From an uncultured Desulfobulbaceae bacterium (lineage in GTDB: Bacteria > Desulfobacterota > Desulfobulbia > Desulfobulbales > Desulfobulbaceae), in NCBI GenBank assembly GCA_947259225.1, contig CAMYLK010000005.1, positions 91,486 to 155,485 of the forward strand: a stretch of 64,000 nt of DNA, read 5' to 3'. The translations under genes were made by a program, and so were the position numbers. Positions 55,571-63,382 of the stretch are shown here, in pieces (position 1 is the first letter of the stretch; each line of letters opens with the position of its first letter). The notes under the pieces are model-generated. The model saw only the letters and a list, made by a program, of their open reading frames with translations. It ran no database searches and had not been told where the DNA came from.

Positions 55571-56078
55571 ATGCGCTACAGGGTAAAGAAGAAACAACCC
55601 AATTCAAAGATGTGTCTTGTCTGCGGCCTGAAGAACAGTTTTGGGCTCTACACCTCCTTTTACGAACTGGAAAATGGAGAACTCCTGGCAGTTTTCAAAC
55701 CCAGAGAAGAACATCAGGGGTATCCGGGCCGTCTGCATGGCGGTATAGTATCGACCATTCTCGATGAAACCATCGGCCGGGCCATCATGATCAGTCATGA
55801 CCATGAATTCTGGGGTGTGACCATGGAAATCTCTGTCCGCTTTAAAAAAACCGGTTCCACTGGACCAGGAGCTGCATGTTGTTGGGCGGATTTCGAGGGA
55901 TACCAAAAGAATTTTTGAAGGCAGCGGGGAAATTATTCTGCCTGATGGAACTGTTGCAGCAAATGCCAAAGGGAAATACATGAAACAGCCTTTGGCGAAT
56001 ATTGCCTATTTCAACACTGATGAACAGGATTGGAAGGTGGTGCGCTCGCCACATGATCCAGAATATTTTGAAATATAA
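55571..56078 (+). pseudogene. Frameshifted PaaI/hotdog thioesterase gene
   Basis: The first frame encodes a hotdog-fold thioesterase front (CLVCGLKNSFGLYTSFYELE, GYPGRLHGGIVSTILDE, MEISVRFKK) and then degenerates and stops at 55918. In the +1 frame the family sequence continues without a break: KKPVPLDQELHVVGRISRDT and on to the stop at 56078. The shift falls in the run of seven A at 55844-55850; six A would restore one frame of about 168 residues. It may be a real mutation, a sequencing error, or transcriptional slippage on the A run. The gene is in an operon-like position behind the CDF transporter. Confidence 0.82.
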
Positions 56079-56093
56079 AGTGAACGAGGAGAC

Positions 56094-56414
56094 ATGAATA
56101 TGGTTATTACCAACATCGAAACAGTTCCAGGTAAAGATATTGTAGCACATTTCGGGCTTGTTGCCGGCAGTACAATCAGGGCCAAACATGTGGGCAGGGA
56201 TATTATGGCCAGCTTGAAAAACATCGTCGGCGGTGAACTGAAAGGCTACACACAGCTGATGCAGGAATCCAGGCAGCAGGCAGTAGACAGGATGGTCGAA
56301 CAGGCGAATCAGCTGGGAGCAAATGCAATAATCAACGTCCGTTTTTCAACCTCTTCCGTAGCCCAGGGAGCTGCTGAGCTTTATGCATACGGAACAGCTG
56401 TGAAAGTAGAGTAG
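56094..56414 (+). CDS. ybjQ: YbjQ (UPF0145) family protein
   Basis: A 106-residue protein with the typical YbjQ sequence: FGLVAGSTIRAKHVGRDIMASLKNIVGGELKGY, then LGANAIINVRFSTSS and the final YAYGTAVKVE. The family forms pentamers of unknown function, once named heavy-metal-binding. GGAGA precedes the ATG. It is followed after 9 bp by a second, membrane-anchored YbjQ-like protein and a peptidase. Confidence 0.94.
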   Translation: MNMVITNIETVPGKDIVAHFGLVAGSTIRAKHVGRDIMASLKNIVGGELKGYTQLMQESRQQAVDRMVEQANQLGANAIINVRFSTSSVAQGAAELYAYGTAVKVE

Positions 56415-56423
56415 GGTGAATGT

Positions 56424-56870
56424 ATGGATTTTATTATTTTCATCGCTTTAGTGGCGACAGGATATGGGGTCGGTTCCTGGTTGGAAAAGAGACATTATGA
56501 TTCCATTGAGCAACGTGAGGTAGAGTTGCTGGAATTGCCGATCATTACATGTAAAAACGGTTTTGAGGAAGATCGGGTAAGTCATGCAGAAATAGTCCAG
56601 GGCAGTGCTGTAATTTCTGTGGATTATTTCAAGCGGATACTTGCTTCTTTGCGGAATATTTTCGGGGGCACCATCAGGTCGTATGAGACCTTGATTGACA
56701 GGGCAAGGCGGGAGGCTATCCTTCGCATGAAGGAGTCGGTTCCCGAGGGCACACAACTGATCGTCAATGTCAGGGTGGAAACCTCGACCATCGGCAAAAA
56801 CTCACATAAAAAAAGTGTCAGCTGTGTCGAAGCCATTGCCTACGGAACAGCCCTGGTCACTGCAAAATGA
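56424..56870 (+). CDS. Membrane-anchored YbjQ-like protein
   Basis: A 148-residue protein with an N-terminal membrane helix (about residues 2-18), a short linker and a YbjQ-like domain: GSAVISVDYFKRILASLRNIFGGTIRSYE, LIVNVRVETSTIG and EAIAYGTALVTAK. It therefore tethers the same fold as the upstream protein to the membrane. Its stop overlaps the start of the M48 peptidase (ATGA), so the three form one operon. Confidence 0.85.
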   Translation: MDFIIFIALVATGYGVGSWLEKRHYDSIEQREVELLELPIITCKNGFEEDRVSHAEIVQGSAVISVDYFKRILASLRNIFGGTIRSYETLIDRARREAILRMKESVPEGTQLIVNVRVETSTIGKNSHKKSVSCVEAIAYGTALVTAK

Positions 56871-57694
56871 AATACATTCCCCGCCGGCCTGACAACAATG
56901 TCAATATCACTCCCACATCCCCGCTGCGGGATTTTTTTGGTATGCTGGCCGGAGTGGCTCTGCTGTTGGTGGCTGTTTATTTTGTACTGGGTTTCCTCGT
57001 TGATTTTATAGCCCCGAGAATTTCCCCTGAGACTGAAAAAATGCTGGCTACATATTTTAACAATACAAAGCCGGAAAACAATAATCGCCCTGAACAGATT
57101 CAACAACTTCAGAACCTGGTCGACCGGCTGCAGGACACATGTGTCGACCTGCCTTACAATTTACAGGTCGAAATAGCTGATAACGACATGATCAATGCCC
57201 TGGCTCTGCCGGGAGGGCGTATAGTTGTTTTTTCCGGTCTGCTGGAAAAGGTGCAGTCGGAAAATGAGCTGGCCTTTGTCCTGGCCCATGAGATGGGGCA
57301 TTTCACCAACAGAGACCATCTCAGCGGACTTGGCAGGGGAATGGTGTTCATGGTTCTCAGCGTCAGTGTCCTCGGCCCGAATAGTGTCATAGGTGAGAAA
57401 ATTGCTCAGCTTCTTGAGGTTTCCGAACTCAGTTTTTCGCGCAAACATGAATCAATGGCTGACGAACTCGCACTTCATGCAGTCAACTGCAATTATGGTC
57501 ATGTTGGTGGTGCAGCAAGTTTTTTTGAACACACGGCAGAAATGGAGGAAAATCTTTTTACGGGGCATTATCTTTCAACCCACCCTTTGAGTGAGCAGAG
57601 GATAATGCGCTTGGATGAACTTGCCAGGGAAAGGGATTATAGCCGGAAAGGAAAGCTCACACCATATGCCGGGATAAAGCAGACAGACCAGTAA
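56867..57694 (+). CDS. M48-family membrane-bound metallopeptidase
   Basis: A 275-residue protein with an N-terminal membrane helix (about 27-47). The zinc motif HEMGH is at residues 141-145, and the third ligand Glu195 lies in the ESMADE motif (E-x3-D). The surrounding LPGGRIVVFSGLLEKV is the usual M48 pattern. These HtpX/Oma1/BepA-like peptidases degrade damaged membrane or envelope proteins. Translational coupling to two YbjQ proteins suggests that those are adaptors or substrates in membrane quality control. Confidence 0.92.
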   Translation: MKYIPRRPDNNVNITPTSPLRDFFGMLAGVALLLVAVYFVLGFLVDFIAPRISPETEKMLATYFNNTKPENNNRPEQIQQLQNLVDRLQDTCVDLPYNLQVEIADNDMINALALPGGRIVVFSGLLEKVQSENELAFVLAHEMGHFTNRDHLSGLGRGMVFMVLSVSVLGPNSVIGEKIAQLLEVSELSFSRKHESMADELALHAVNCNYGHVGGAASFFEHTAEMEENLFTGHYLSTHPLSEQRIMRLDELARERDYSRKGKLTPYAGIKQTDQ

Positions 57695-57793
57695 GACTAT
57701 TTCCTTTTTTGCCCTGATCAACTAAAATAACAAAGGGTGGTCATGGTGGGTTTTGTGAATTTTCTCTGAGAGAAAAACAACATTGGGAAAAAT

Positions 57794-58060
57794 ATGAAAA
57801 AAAGTATTGTGGTTTTATTCATGATCATTGGTTTGCTGGCTCCAGGTACGCTGGTTGCCGATGAATGCATGGAAGGTGATTGTGACAGTGGTGTTGGTAC
57901 CGGTTTTACTGAAGATGGACAGATCTACGAGGGAGAATGGCAAGACGGCTATCCCCACGGTAAAGGGACACTCTATATTTCTAAAGAAAAGGCAGTAAAA
58001 GGAGAGTGGGTAAAGGGAAAACTGGTTAAAGAGATAAAAGACGATAAAAAACAGGAATAA
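57794..58060 (+). CDS. Short MORN-repeat exported protein
   Basis: An 88-residue protein with a signal peptide (about 1-22). A CMEGDCDSGVGTG start module and one complete MORN repeat (YEGEWQDGYPHGKGTL), followed by a second imperfect one and a charged tail. The start module and first repeat match the larger MORN lipoprotein at 33 kb. Function unknown. Confidence 0.85.
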   Translation: MKKSIVVLFMIIGLLAPGTLVADECMEGDCDSGVGTGFTEDGQIYEGEWQDGYPHGKGTLYISKEKAVKGEWVKGKLVKEIKDDKKQE

Positions 58061-58138
58061 ATTTAAAAAGCAGGACGGTGTGCGCAACCCTTGCCGTTCT
58101 GACAAAGGTGTGTTCAAGGAGATGGAGGAGGTAACACT

Positions 58139-58771
58139 ATGATAAAATGGAAATGTACGGTATGCGGGTATATCCATACAGGGGATGAACCTCCTGATGA
58201 GTGTCCGATGTGCGGAGCTGAGAAAAGCGAATTTGTTGAGATAGCAGTTGCTGAAGATATCACGCCTGAATTAGAAGACGAGGTCTCGGAAGAGGTTGGC
58301 GACAACAATGCAGAAAGAATTTCATTGTTTGACAAACTGGTCGACTTGATGCTGCAGAACCATCTGCACCCTATATCAGTACACACCCCAAACGGCATCG
58401 TCCCAGCTGCAGTCCTGTTTCTGGTTCTGGCATATATATTTCAGCTCAGCAGTTTTGAACTGGCTGCTTACTACAACCTTGTGTTTGTCCTGCTGGCCAT
58501 GCCGGTGGTCTTGTTTACCGGTATTGTTGAATGGCAAAAACACTACAAGGGTGCCAGAACATCGGTGTTCATTACAAAAATTACCTGCGGCACTGTGGTC
58601 CTGGTATCCCTTCTCGTACTTGTCCTGTGGCGAATAGCTGATCCAGAAGTGGCAGCGCCTGCCTCTTCATCCAGGTGGATATATTTTTTAATCCATATAA
58701 TCGCACTTGGTGCAGTTGGTTTAGCAGGGCACCTGGGTGGAAAGCTGGTGTTTGGCAGGTCGAGAAAATAA
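58139..58771 (+). CDS. Membrane protein with N-terminal rubredoxin-like domain and DUF2231-like membrane domain
   Basis: A 210-residue protein. Residues 1-36 are a rubredoxin-like iron site of the rubrerythrin type: [29 protein letters not shown] with four Cys as two CXXC. After an acidic linker there are four membrane helices (about 78-205) with [15 protein letters not shown] at the entry, matching DUF2231-type proteins, which often carry conserved His residues for haem. The combination suggests a membrane redox protein that passes electrons between a soluble carrier and the quinone pool or haem. This is an inference. Confidence 0.8.
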   Translation: MIKWKCTVCGYIHTGDEPPDECPMCGAEKSEFVEIAVAEDITPELEDEVSEEVGDNNAERISLFDKLVDLMLQNHLHPISVHTPNGIVPAAVLFLVLAYIFQLSSFELAAYYNLVFVLLAMPVVLFTGIVEWQKHYKGARTSVFITKITCGTVVLVSLLVLVLWRIADPEVAAPASSSRWIYFLIHIIALGAVGLAGHLGGKLVFGRSRK

Positions 58772-58956
58772 CTGGTACAGGATTTTCCCGTAGCCGTGTT
58801 TCGACCAGGGTAAGGATCAGATGGACACCGCTGCACGCAGGTAGTACCGACGGTCGTTCTCCGGTCAACCAGGGCTGGTGTCTACGTACCATGATGTTTT
58901 TTCCAAATGCCGGTCACTGGACCAGAATCAGTGCAGGTTTAAGGTGAGAGTGAAGT

Positions 58957-59604
58957 GTGGACCCGGGAAAGATAGTATATGTTCTGGATCTATTCGGGGT
59001 GGCAGTGTTCGCCGTTAGCGGATCACTGGCAGCGGGAAGAAAGCGAATGGATGTCTTCGGGGTTATTGTCCTGGGGCTTGTCACAGCCGTTGGTGGTGGT
59101 ACACTCCGGGACATCCTGCTGGACATCGGGCCCGTATTCTGGATTAAAGATCCGGCCTATCTGCTGGTGGCCGTTGTTTTTTCCCTGATGACGTTTAGTT
59201 ACGCAAGAATTCATTCAGTGCACAGGATGGGATTTCTCATTTCCGATGCCTTTGGTCTGGCAATTTTTACGGCCATAGGAACCGCGATGGCATTAAACAC
59301 CACTGAATCGTATAGCGTGGCAATCGTTATGGGAGTAATGACCGGAACAGCCGGAGGCATGATAAGAGACGTTCTTTCAGCTGAAGTACCGTTGATTCTC
59401 CGTAAGGAAATTTATGCAACGGCTGCATTTTGCGGTGCAATTGCTTATATCATTATGATCACTATGGCTTTTCCGGCTTTTACATGTTTGTTGATTTCCG
59501 CAATTGTGACTCTTGCAATTCGCCTGGCAGCTATTCATTGGGGCCTTTCCTTGCCGGTTTTTGTTGTAAAGGAAATTAGCAGCAAACCTGACTCTGGGGA
59601 TTAG
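58957..59604 (+). CDS. UPF0126 (TRIC-like/YadS) membrane protein
   Basis: A 215-residue protein of seven predicted helices made of two similar halves, each with a GG-x(2-3)-RD motif (VGGGTLRDILLD and AGGMIRDVLSAE). This is the UPF0126 family, related in fold to TRIC channels; some members import glycine. The start is a GTG at 58957. No partner genes are apparent. Confidence 0.88.
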   Translation: MDPGKIVYVLDLFGVAVFAVSGSLAAGRKRMDVFGVIVLGLVTAVGGGTLRDILLDIGPVFWIKDPAYLLVAVVFSLMTFSYARIHSVHRMGFLISDAFGLAIFTAIGTAMALNTTESYSVAIVMGVMTGTAGGMIRDVLSAEVPLILRKEIYATAAFCGAIAYIIMITMAFPAFTCLLISAIVTLAIRLAAIHWGLSLPVFVVKEISSKPDSGD

Positions 59605-59672
59605 GGCAGGATTTGATATCACGCTGATTTTGTCCGGATTAACTGAAACAGTAATTAGGGGTGGTGGTTAAC

Positions 59673-59927
59673 ATGGGCATATATATTTTCATATATTTTC
59701 TCGGAGATGATATTGACAAGGTCAAGGAAAACCTTGGACAACATGTTAATTACTGGAAAGAGCAGAAGTTTGATTATTATAAGAACGGGCCTTTTGCCGA
59801 TAAAACAGGCGGACTTATCATGTTCTCTGCTGAAAGTCATGAAAAAGCTCAACAGGTAATTTCCAGGGACCCTCTTTTGACCGAAAAGGTGATAAAACAG
59901 TTCTTGCTGAAAGAGTGGATTTCCTGA
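59673..59927 (+). CDS. YCII-like small protein
   Basis: An 84-residue protein from ATG 59673, with AGGGGTGG in front. It has the ferredoxin-like YCII pattern, with FDYYKNGPFADKTGGLIMF (GPF followed by D and a G-G turn) and a following helix SAESHEKAQQVISRDPL. The family is of unknown or weakly defined enzymatic role. The gene ends before the first CCACATNGTGG/riboswitch block. Confidence 0.75.
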   Translation: MGIYIFIYFLGDDIDKVKENLGQHVNYWKEQKFDYYKNGPFADKTGGLIMFSAESHEKAQQVISRDPLLTEKVIKQFLLKEWIS

Positions 59928-60035
59928 TCAATTCATAAGCAGAACAATTAATTGCACTGGCTGAACGCCTTCATCTTCATCCCTGCTCTCTGATTAATTT
60001 TTGATGACTTCTTCTTCATATTAAAGCGGCAGTGT

Positions 60036-60048
60036 GCCACATCGTGGC
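60036..60048. promoter_or_regulatory. CCACATNGTGG palindrome, site 3
   Basis: GCCACATCGTGGC, perfect outside the central base, about 90 bp before the first riboswitch. Likely promoter-proximal site for a dimeric regulator. Confidence 0.55.
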
Positions 60049-60133
60049 TAACATGTTGTTTTTTCATGTATTTTTGACTTCCTTGTCTCCGTTCAATATA
60101 ATAACAGTGAGAGTAAGTTTATATTCTACGTAA

Positions 60134-60225
60134 GAAAAGCCAAACTTGTCAGGAGACAGGGACGGAAAGCCACGGGTCTTTTGAGATAGCCGGGTTGCCA
60201 TGGAATAAGGCAGCCCGTTTTTTTT
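60134..60225 (+). ncRNA. Cyclic di-GMP-I (GEMM) riboswitch with transcription terminator, copy 1
   Basis: The segment has the GEMM-I consensus: GCCAAAC, a short P2 hairpin, GGGACGGAAAGCCACGGGTC, then AGCCGGGTTGCC. The 3' strand CGGGTTGCC (60191-60199) can instead pair with GGCAGCCCG (60209-60217), with one G-U pair, followed by eight T. So ligand binding should prevent the terminator and switch the tandem NosL gene on. At the position of G20 in the V. cholerae aptamer I read G, which favours c-di-GMP over the c-AMP-GMP variant, but this hand alignment is not certain. Confidence 0.88.
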
Positions 60226-60260
60226 GAGAGAAGTATAATTTATTCAAGGAGGAGGGAATT

Positions 60261-61256
60261 ATGAATATATCAGCCTTGCAAAGTTTTCATGTAATAAAAC
60301 AATTCAGGAGCATGGTTATCATATGTTTTCTTGGAATAGTATTATTAAGTGTGCTTGGTTCAGTTTCATTCCTGTCTGCCGCAGAAAATGGAAAAATGGC
60401 AATGAAAGACTCTGTGAAAGCTCCTGCCATAGAACATCCCATGATGAAGCCGAAGATGTACAGTAAAGAGATGCGCTGCCCGAATTGTGGCATGATGATC
60501 AATATGTGGGCTCGTACCAGACACTCATTCAAGCACCCTGAAGGTGATTTTACTACGTGTTCCATCCGTTGCATGGCCGATAAAGCAGCTAGTTCAGGAG
60601 CCGGTCCCACCGATGTGCATGTTGCCGTCTATCTTGATCCGGACAAAATGGTGTCAGTTGAAAAAGCTTTCTACGTAGTTGGTTCTTCTGCTGCAGGGAC
60701 TATGACTATGAAATCGAAAATTGCCTTTGCAGACAAAATGGCTGCGGAAAAATTTGCATCAAGCTATGGCGGACAGGTTGTCGATTTTGAGGGGGCTTAT
60801 TCAGCCGCAACGATGGAATTGCCAAAGTCCAGGATGCTGATTGACCAGAAAAGAAAGAAAACAGGCAAAATAAAAGAACCAACGGAGGAAGATGCCTGCG
60901 TTGTATGCGGGATGTATCCGGCAAGGTATCCAAAGCATAACTGCCAGATTTGGACTGCAGATGGTGCTACTCTACATTTCTGTTCGACCCAGTGCATGGT
61001 CAATTTTAACGCGCAACCGGGAAAATATATGAAGGAGCCGGTTAAGACTAAAATGGCATGGGTCACACTTTTTTCAGATGGTATGTATGAGAGTACCCTG
61101 GGACCTTATTATGTTGTGGGCTCCAAAGTTGATGGGCCAATGGGAAAAGAAGCTCTTCCGTTTAAAGTTAAGAAAAATGCCGAAGAGTTTGTCGATATTA
61201 ATGGCGGGGAAATTGTGAGTTTTCCCCAGTTGACGCCGGATATTATTATGAAGTGA
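60261..61256 (+). CDS. Exported protein with two NosL-type domains
   Basis: A 331-residue protein with an N-terminal membrane/signal segment (about 18-40). It has two NosL-like metal-binding units: the first with CPNCGMMI (Cys73/Cys76) and CSIRCMAD, the second with CVVCGMYP (Cys213/Cys216) and CSTQCMVNF. NosL binds Cu(I) with the Cys and Met of CxxCGM and delivers copper to nitrous oxide reductase; no nos genes are seen here. The mature N-terminal linker is Met- and Lys-rich. Control by a c-di-GMP riboswitch suggests a surface or biofilm-related role in metal handling. Possible products are a copper or other soft-metal carrier. Confidence 0.85.
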   Translation: MNISALQSFHVIKQFRSMVIICFLGIVLLSVLGSVSFLSAAENGKMAMKDSVKAPAIEHPMMKPKMYSKEMRCPNCGMMINMWARTRHSFKHPEGDFTTCSIRCMADKAASSGAGPTDVHVAVYLDPDKMVSVEKAFYVVGSSAAGTMTMKSKIAFADKMAAEKFASSYGGQVVDFEGAYSAATMELPKSRMLIDQKRKKTGKIKEPTEEDACVVCGMYPARYPKHNCQIWTADGATLHFCSTQCMVNFNAQPGKYMKEPVKTKMAWVTLFSDGMYESTLGPYYVVGSKVDGPMGKEALPFKVKKNAEEFVDINGGEIVSFPQLTPDIIMK

Positions 61257-61432
61257 AGTGGGGATAACTGATCGATTATATATGATAATTAATGTAATAC
61301 TGTGTATGGTGATAAACATTTCAAGTTTGAAATAACAAATACCCGGCAACCTGAAAGTGAAGTATATCAAGAGATGGATACCGAATGTGGTGGCAATTAT
61401 ATAAGACTTTTTTGAAAGTTTTCGTCTTCTCT
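61257..61432. other. Intergenic region after the NosL gene
   Basis: AT-rich, no gene or terminator seen directly after the stop codon. Leads to the promoter of the candidate small RNA. Confidence 0.4.
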
Positions 61433-61462
61433 TTGACTTAGTGTACGTTGAAATAGTATAAT
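61433..61462 (+). promoter_or_regulatory. Sigma-70 promoter of the candidate small RNA
   Basis: TTGACT at 61433-61438, an 18-bp spacer, and a consensus TATAAT at 61457-61462. It is the best promoter match I noticed in the window, and no protein gene follows for about 490 bp. The expected start is at 61468-61470. Confidence 0.7.
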
Positions 61463-61467
61463 AAATT

Positions 61468-61591
61468 ATGCTGTTAGAGTTCTAAAAGAAAGATGGACGA
61501 TTTGTTGCTGTATGGCTTTCAGTTCTCCTCCCTCTAACAGCATCCCTACCTGTGCCCTGACTGTTGTGGCTTACGGTCAGGGCACTTCTTT
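61468..61591 (+). ncRNA. Candidate novel small RNA with anti-Shine-Dalgarno stretch
   Basis: The predicted transcript of about 120 nt begins 6 bases after the TATAAT box. Its first 12 nt (61468-61479) pair perfectly with 61532-61543, enclosing an inner hairpin (GAAAG/CTTTC). The unpaired part before the 3' arm reads TTCTCCTCC, complementary to ribosome-binding sites. The RNA ends with a 10-bp stem GTGCCCTGAC/GTCAGGGCAC (61552-61585) followed by TTCTTT. No reading frame is convincing. Promoter, closed structure and terminator together point to an independent regulatory RNA. Confidence 0.6.
61552..61591 (+). terminator. Rho-independent terminator of the candidate small RNA
   Basis: A perfect 10-bp stem with a 14-nt loop, followed by TTCTTT. 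The T-tract is short and interrupted. Confidence 0.7.
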
Positions 61592-61713
61592 AGTTTCACA
61601 TGTACGTTCTAATTATTTCAAATTTCCAGGCTTTTTCAAAATGAGTGCTCAGTTAACATGATAATCCTGTTTTCAAAATTGAGAAAATTATTGCGGCGAT
61701 TATCTTGACGCGT

Positions 61714-61725
61714 GCCACATCGTGT
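61714..61725. promoter_or_regulatory. CCACATNGTGG palindrome, site 4 (half degenerate)
   Basis: GCCACATCGTGT, the same left half as site 3 and at a similar distance (about 40 bp) before the second riboswitch. Confidence 0.4.
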
Positions 61726-61754
61726 ATAAAATTTAATGCAACGTATTGGAAAAA

Positions 61755-61853
61755 GAAAAAGCCAAGCCTGCTTTAAAACAGGGACGGAAAACTACGGGTC
61801 TTTCTTGGACAGCCGGGTTGCCTGAAGAAGGTGAACCGGCTGTTTTGTTTTTT
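61755..61853 (+). ncRNA. Cyclic di-GMP-I (GEMM) riboswitch with transcription terminator, copy 2
   Basis: It has the same consensus as copy 1: GCCAAGCCTG with a P2 stem CCTG/CAGG, GGGACGGAAAACTACGGGTC and AGCCGGGTTGCC. The end of the aptamer, CAGCCGGGTT (61810-61819), can pair with AACCGGCTG (61834-61842), followed by T-rich sequence, so the expression platform is again a terminator that overlaps the aptamer. It precedes the FAD-linked oxidase gene by 100 bp. Confidence 0.86.
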
Positions 61854-61952
61854 GAGAAGTTGTTCTTTGCCTGCTGGCTATAGAAAGGTATTTAAGCGTA
61901 TATTCCGTCTTATTGAAAATTAAGAGTTCATCCTGATTAAGGAGGGTGAAAA

Positions 61953-63341
61953 ATGACAAATATACAAAAACAGGAAATTGAGAATTTAAGAGGGAATTTT
62001 CGCGGGAAAATTCTTTTACCCGAAGATCATGGATATGATACTGCCCGGCAGATCTGGAACGGCATGTTCGATAGGAAACCGTCAATCATTGCCCGATGTG
62101 TAGGTACAAGTGACGTAATTCATGCAGTAAATTTTGCCCGAAACCAGAATTTACTTGTAGCGGTAAAGGGGGGAGGGCACAATTCCGCAGGAACGGCAGT
62201 TTGTGACGGTGGAATTATGATCGACCTGTCACTCATGCGGCGGGTAACGGTAGATAAACAGGCCAGGACTGCGCGTGTTGACGGCGGTGCATTGTTGGGT
62301 GACGTGGATTATGAAACCCAACTGCACGGCCTGGCCGTCTCAGCGGGTATCGTTTCCCACACAGGGGTCGGCGGCCTGACCCTTGGCGGCGGCTTCGGTT
62401 GGATAAGCCGCAAATACGGACTGTCGGTCGACAATCTTATTTCTGCAGAGGTTGTTACCGCTGACGGCAGTTTGGTTACGGCCAGCGCTGTGGAGAATCC
62501 TGATCTTTTCTGGGGCATCCGGGGCGGCGGCGGTAATTTTGGTATTGTAACATCACTTGAGTTTCGCTGCGCGGATATCGGTACTGAGATTTATTCCGGT
62601 CTGATTGTCAAGCGGTTTGAGGACGCAAGGGAGTATATCAGGTTCCACCGTGAATACGTTCGCACACTGCCGGATGAAATGACTGTCTGGATGGTCATTC
62701 GTCATGCTCCGCCGCTGCCTTTCCTGCCCAGTGAAGTTCATGGGAAAATGATGGTAGCCGTCCCGTTTGTCTGGCTTGGGGATCAAGCCCGGGGTGAGGA
62801 ACTGATCAATCCCATTCGCGAGATTACAGAATCGCTCGGTGAAGGGATTGGTATGAATCCGTGGGTTGGCTGGCAGTCAGGGTTTGACGGTCTTGTTGGG
62901 CATGGAGCCCGTAATTACTGGAAATCACATCATCTGAAAGGACTTTCCGATGAATGTATTGAAGAAATAATCCGTTTCGCAAACCAGTTGCCATCTGATG
63001 AGTGTGAAGTATTCATTCCGCATATGGAAGGCGCTCCGAGCCGGATAGCCAAAGATGAGACAGCTTTCTCCCACCGTAACACACCATTTGTATTGAACAT
63101 CCACACCCGTTGGCAGGACGCTTCAGACGATGAGAAATGTATTGCCTGGTCAAAAGATTTCCACAGTGCGACAAACGGCTTCGCCCAAGGGGTGTATGTC
63201 AATTTCTTAAGTGAAGAGGGTGAGACGAGGGTCAAGGATGCATACACCCGTGAGGTATGGGACAGGCTGGTTGAGGTCAAAAACAAATATGACCCGAACA
63301 ACCTGTTTCGTGTGAACCAGAATATAAAACCCTCGGGCTGA
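61953..63341 (+). CDS. FAD-linked oxidase of the berberine bridge/PCMH type
   Basis: A 462-residue protein. The PCMH-type FAD-binding domain (about 30-210) shows VKGGGHNSAGTAVCDGGIMIDLS, GVGGLTLGGGFGWISRKYGLSVDN and LFWGIRGGGGNFGIVT. The C-terminal BBE-type end is YDPNNLFRVNQNI. The His in GGGHNS is the usual site of covalent FAD attachment. The second attachment Cys of bicovalent members is not evident. Such enzymes oxidise sugars or alcohols with oxygen or another acceptor; no signal peptide is seen. Control by a c-di-GMP riboswitch is unusual for this family. Confidence 0.9.
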   Translation: MTNIQKQEIENLRGNFRGKILLPEDHGYDTARQIWNGMFDRKPSIIARCVGTSDVIHAVNFARNQNLLVAVKGGGHNSAGTAVCDGGIMIDLSLMRRVTVDKQARTARVDGGALLGDVDYETQLHGLAVSAGIVSHTGVGGLTLGGGFGWISRKYGLSVDNLISAEVVTADGSLVTASAVENPDLFWGIRGGGGNFGIVTSLEFRCADIGTEIYSGLIVKRFEDAREYIRFHREYVRTLPDEMTVWMVIRHAPPLPFLPSEVHGKMMVAVPFVWLGDQARGEELINPIREITESLGEGIGMNPWVGWQSGFDGLVGHGARNYWKSHHLKGLSDECIEEIIRFANQLPSDECEVFIPHMEGAPSRIAKDETAFSHRNTPFVLNIHTRWQDASDDEKCIAWSKDFHSATNGFAQGVYVNFLSEEGETRVKDAYTREVWDRLVEVKNKYDPNNLFRVNQNIKPSG

Positions 63342-63382
63342 GAGAAAGGGCAGCAACAGAGTGAGGCTTTACCTGCCGGGAT

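Noticed and set aside
60134..61853. Assignment of the GEMM elements to the c-AMP-GMP (Geobacter) class
   Set aside because: The hand alignment gives G at the position that is A in that class. Probing would be needed to decide.
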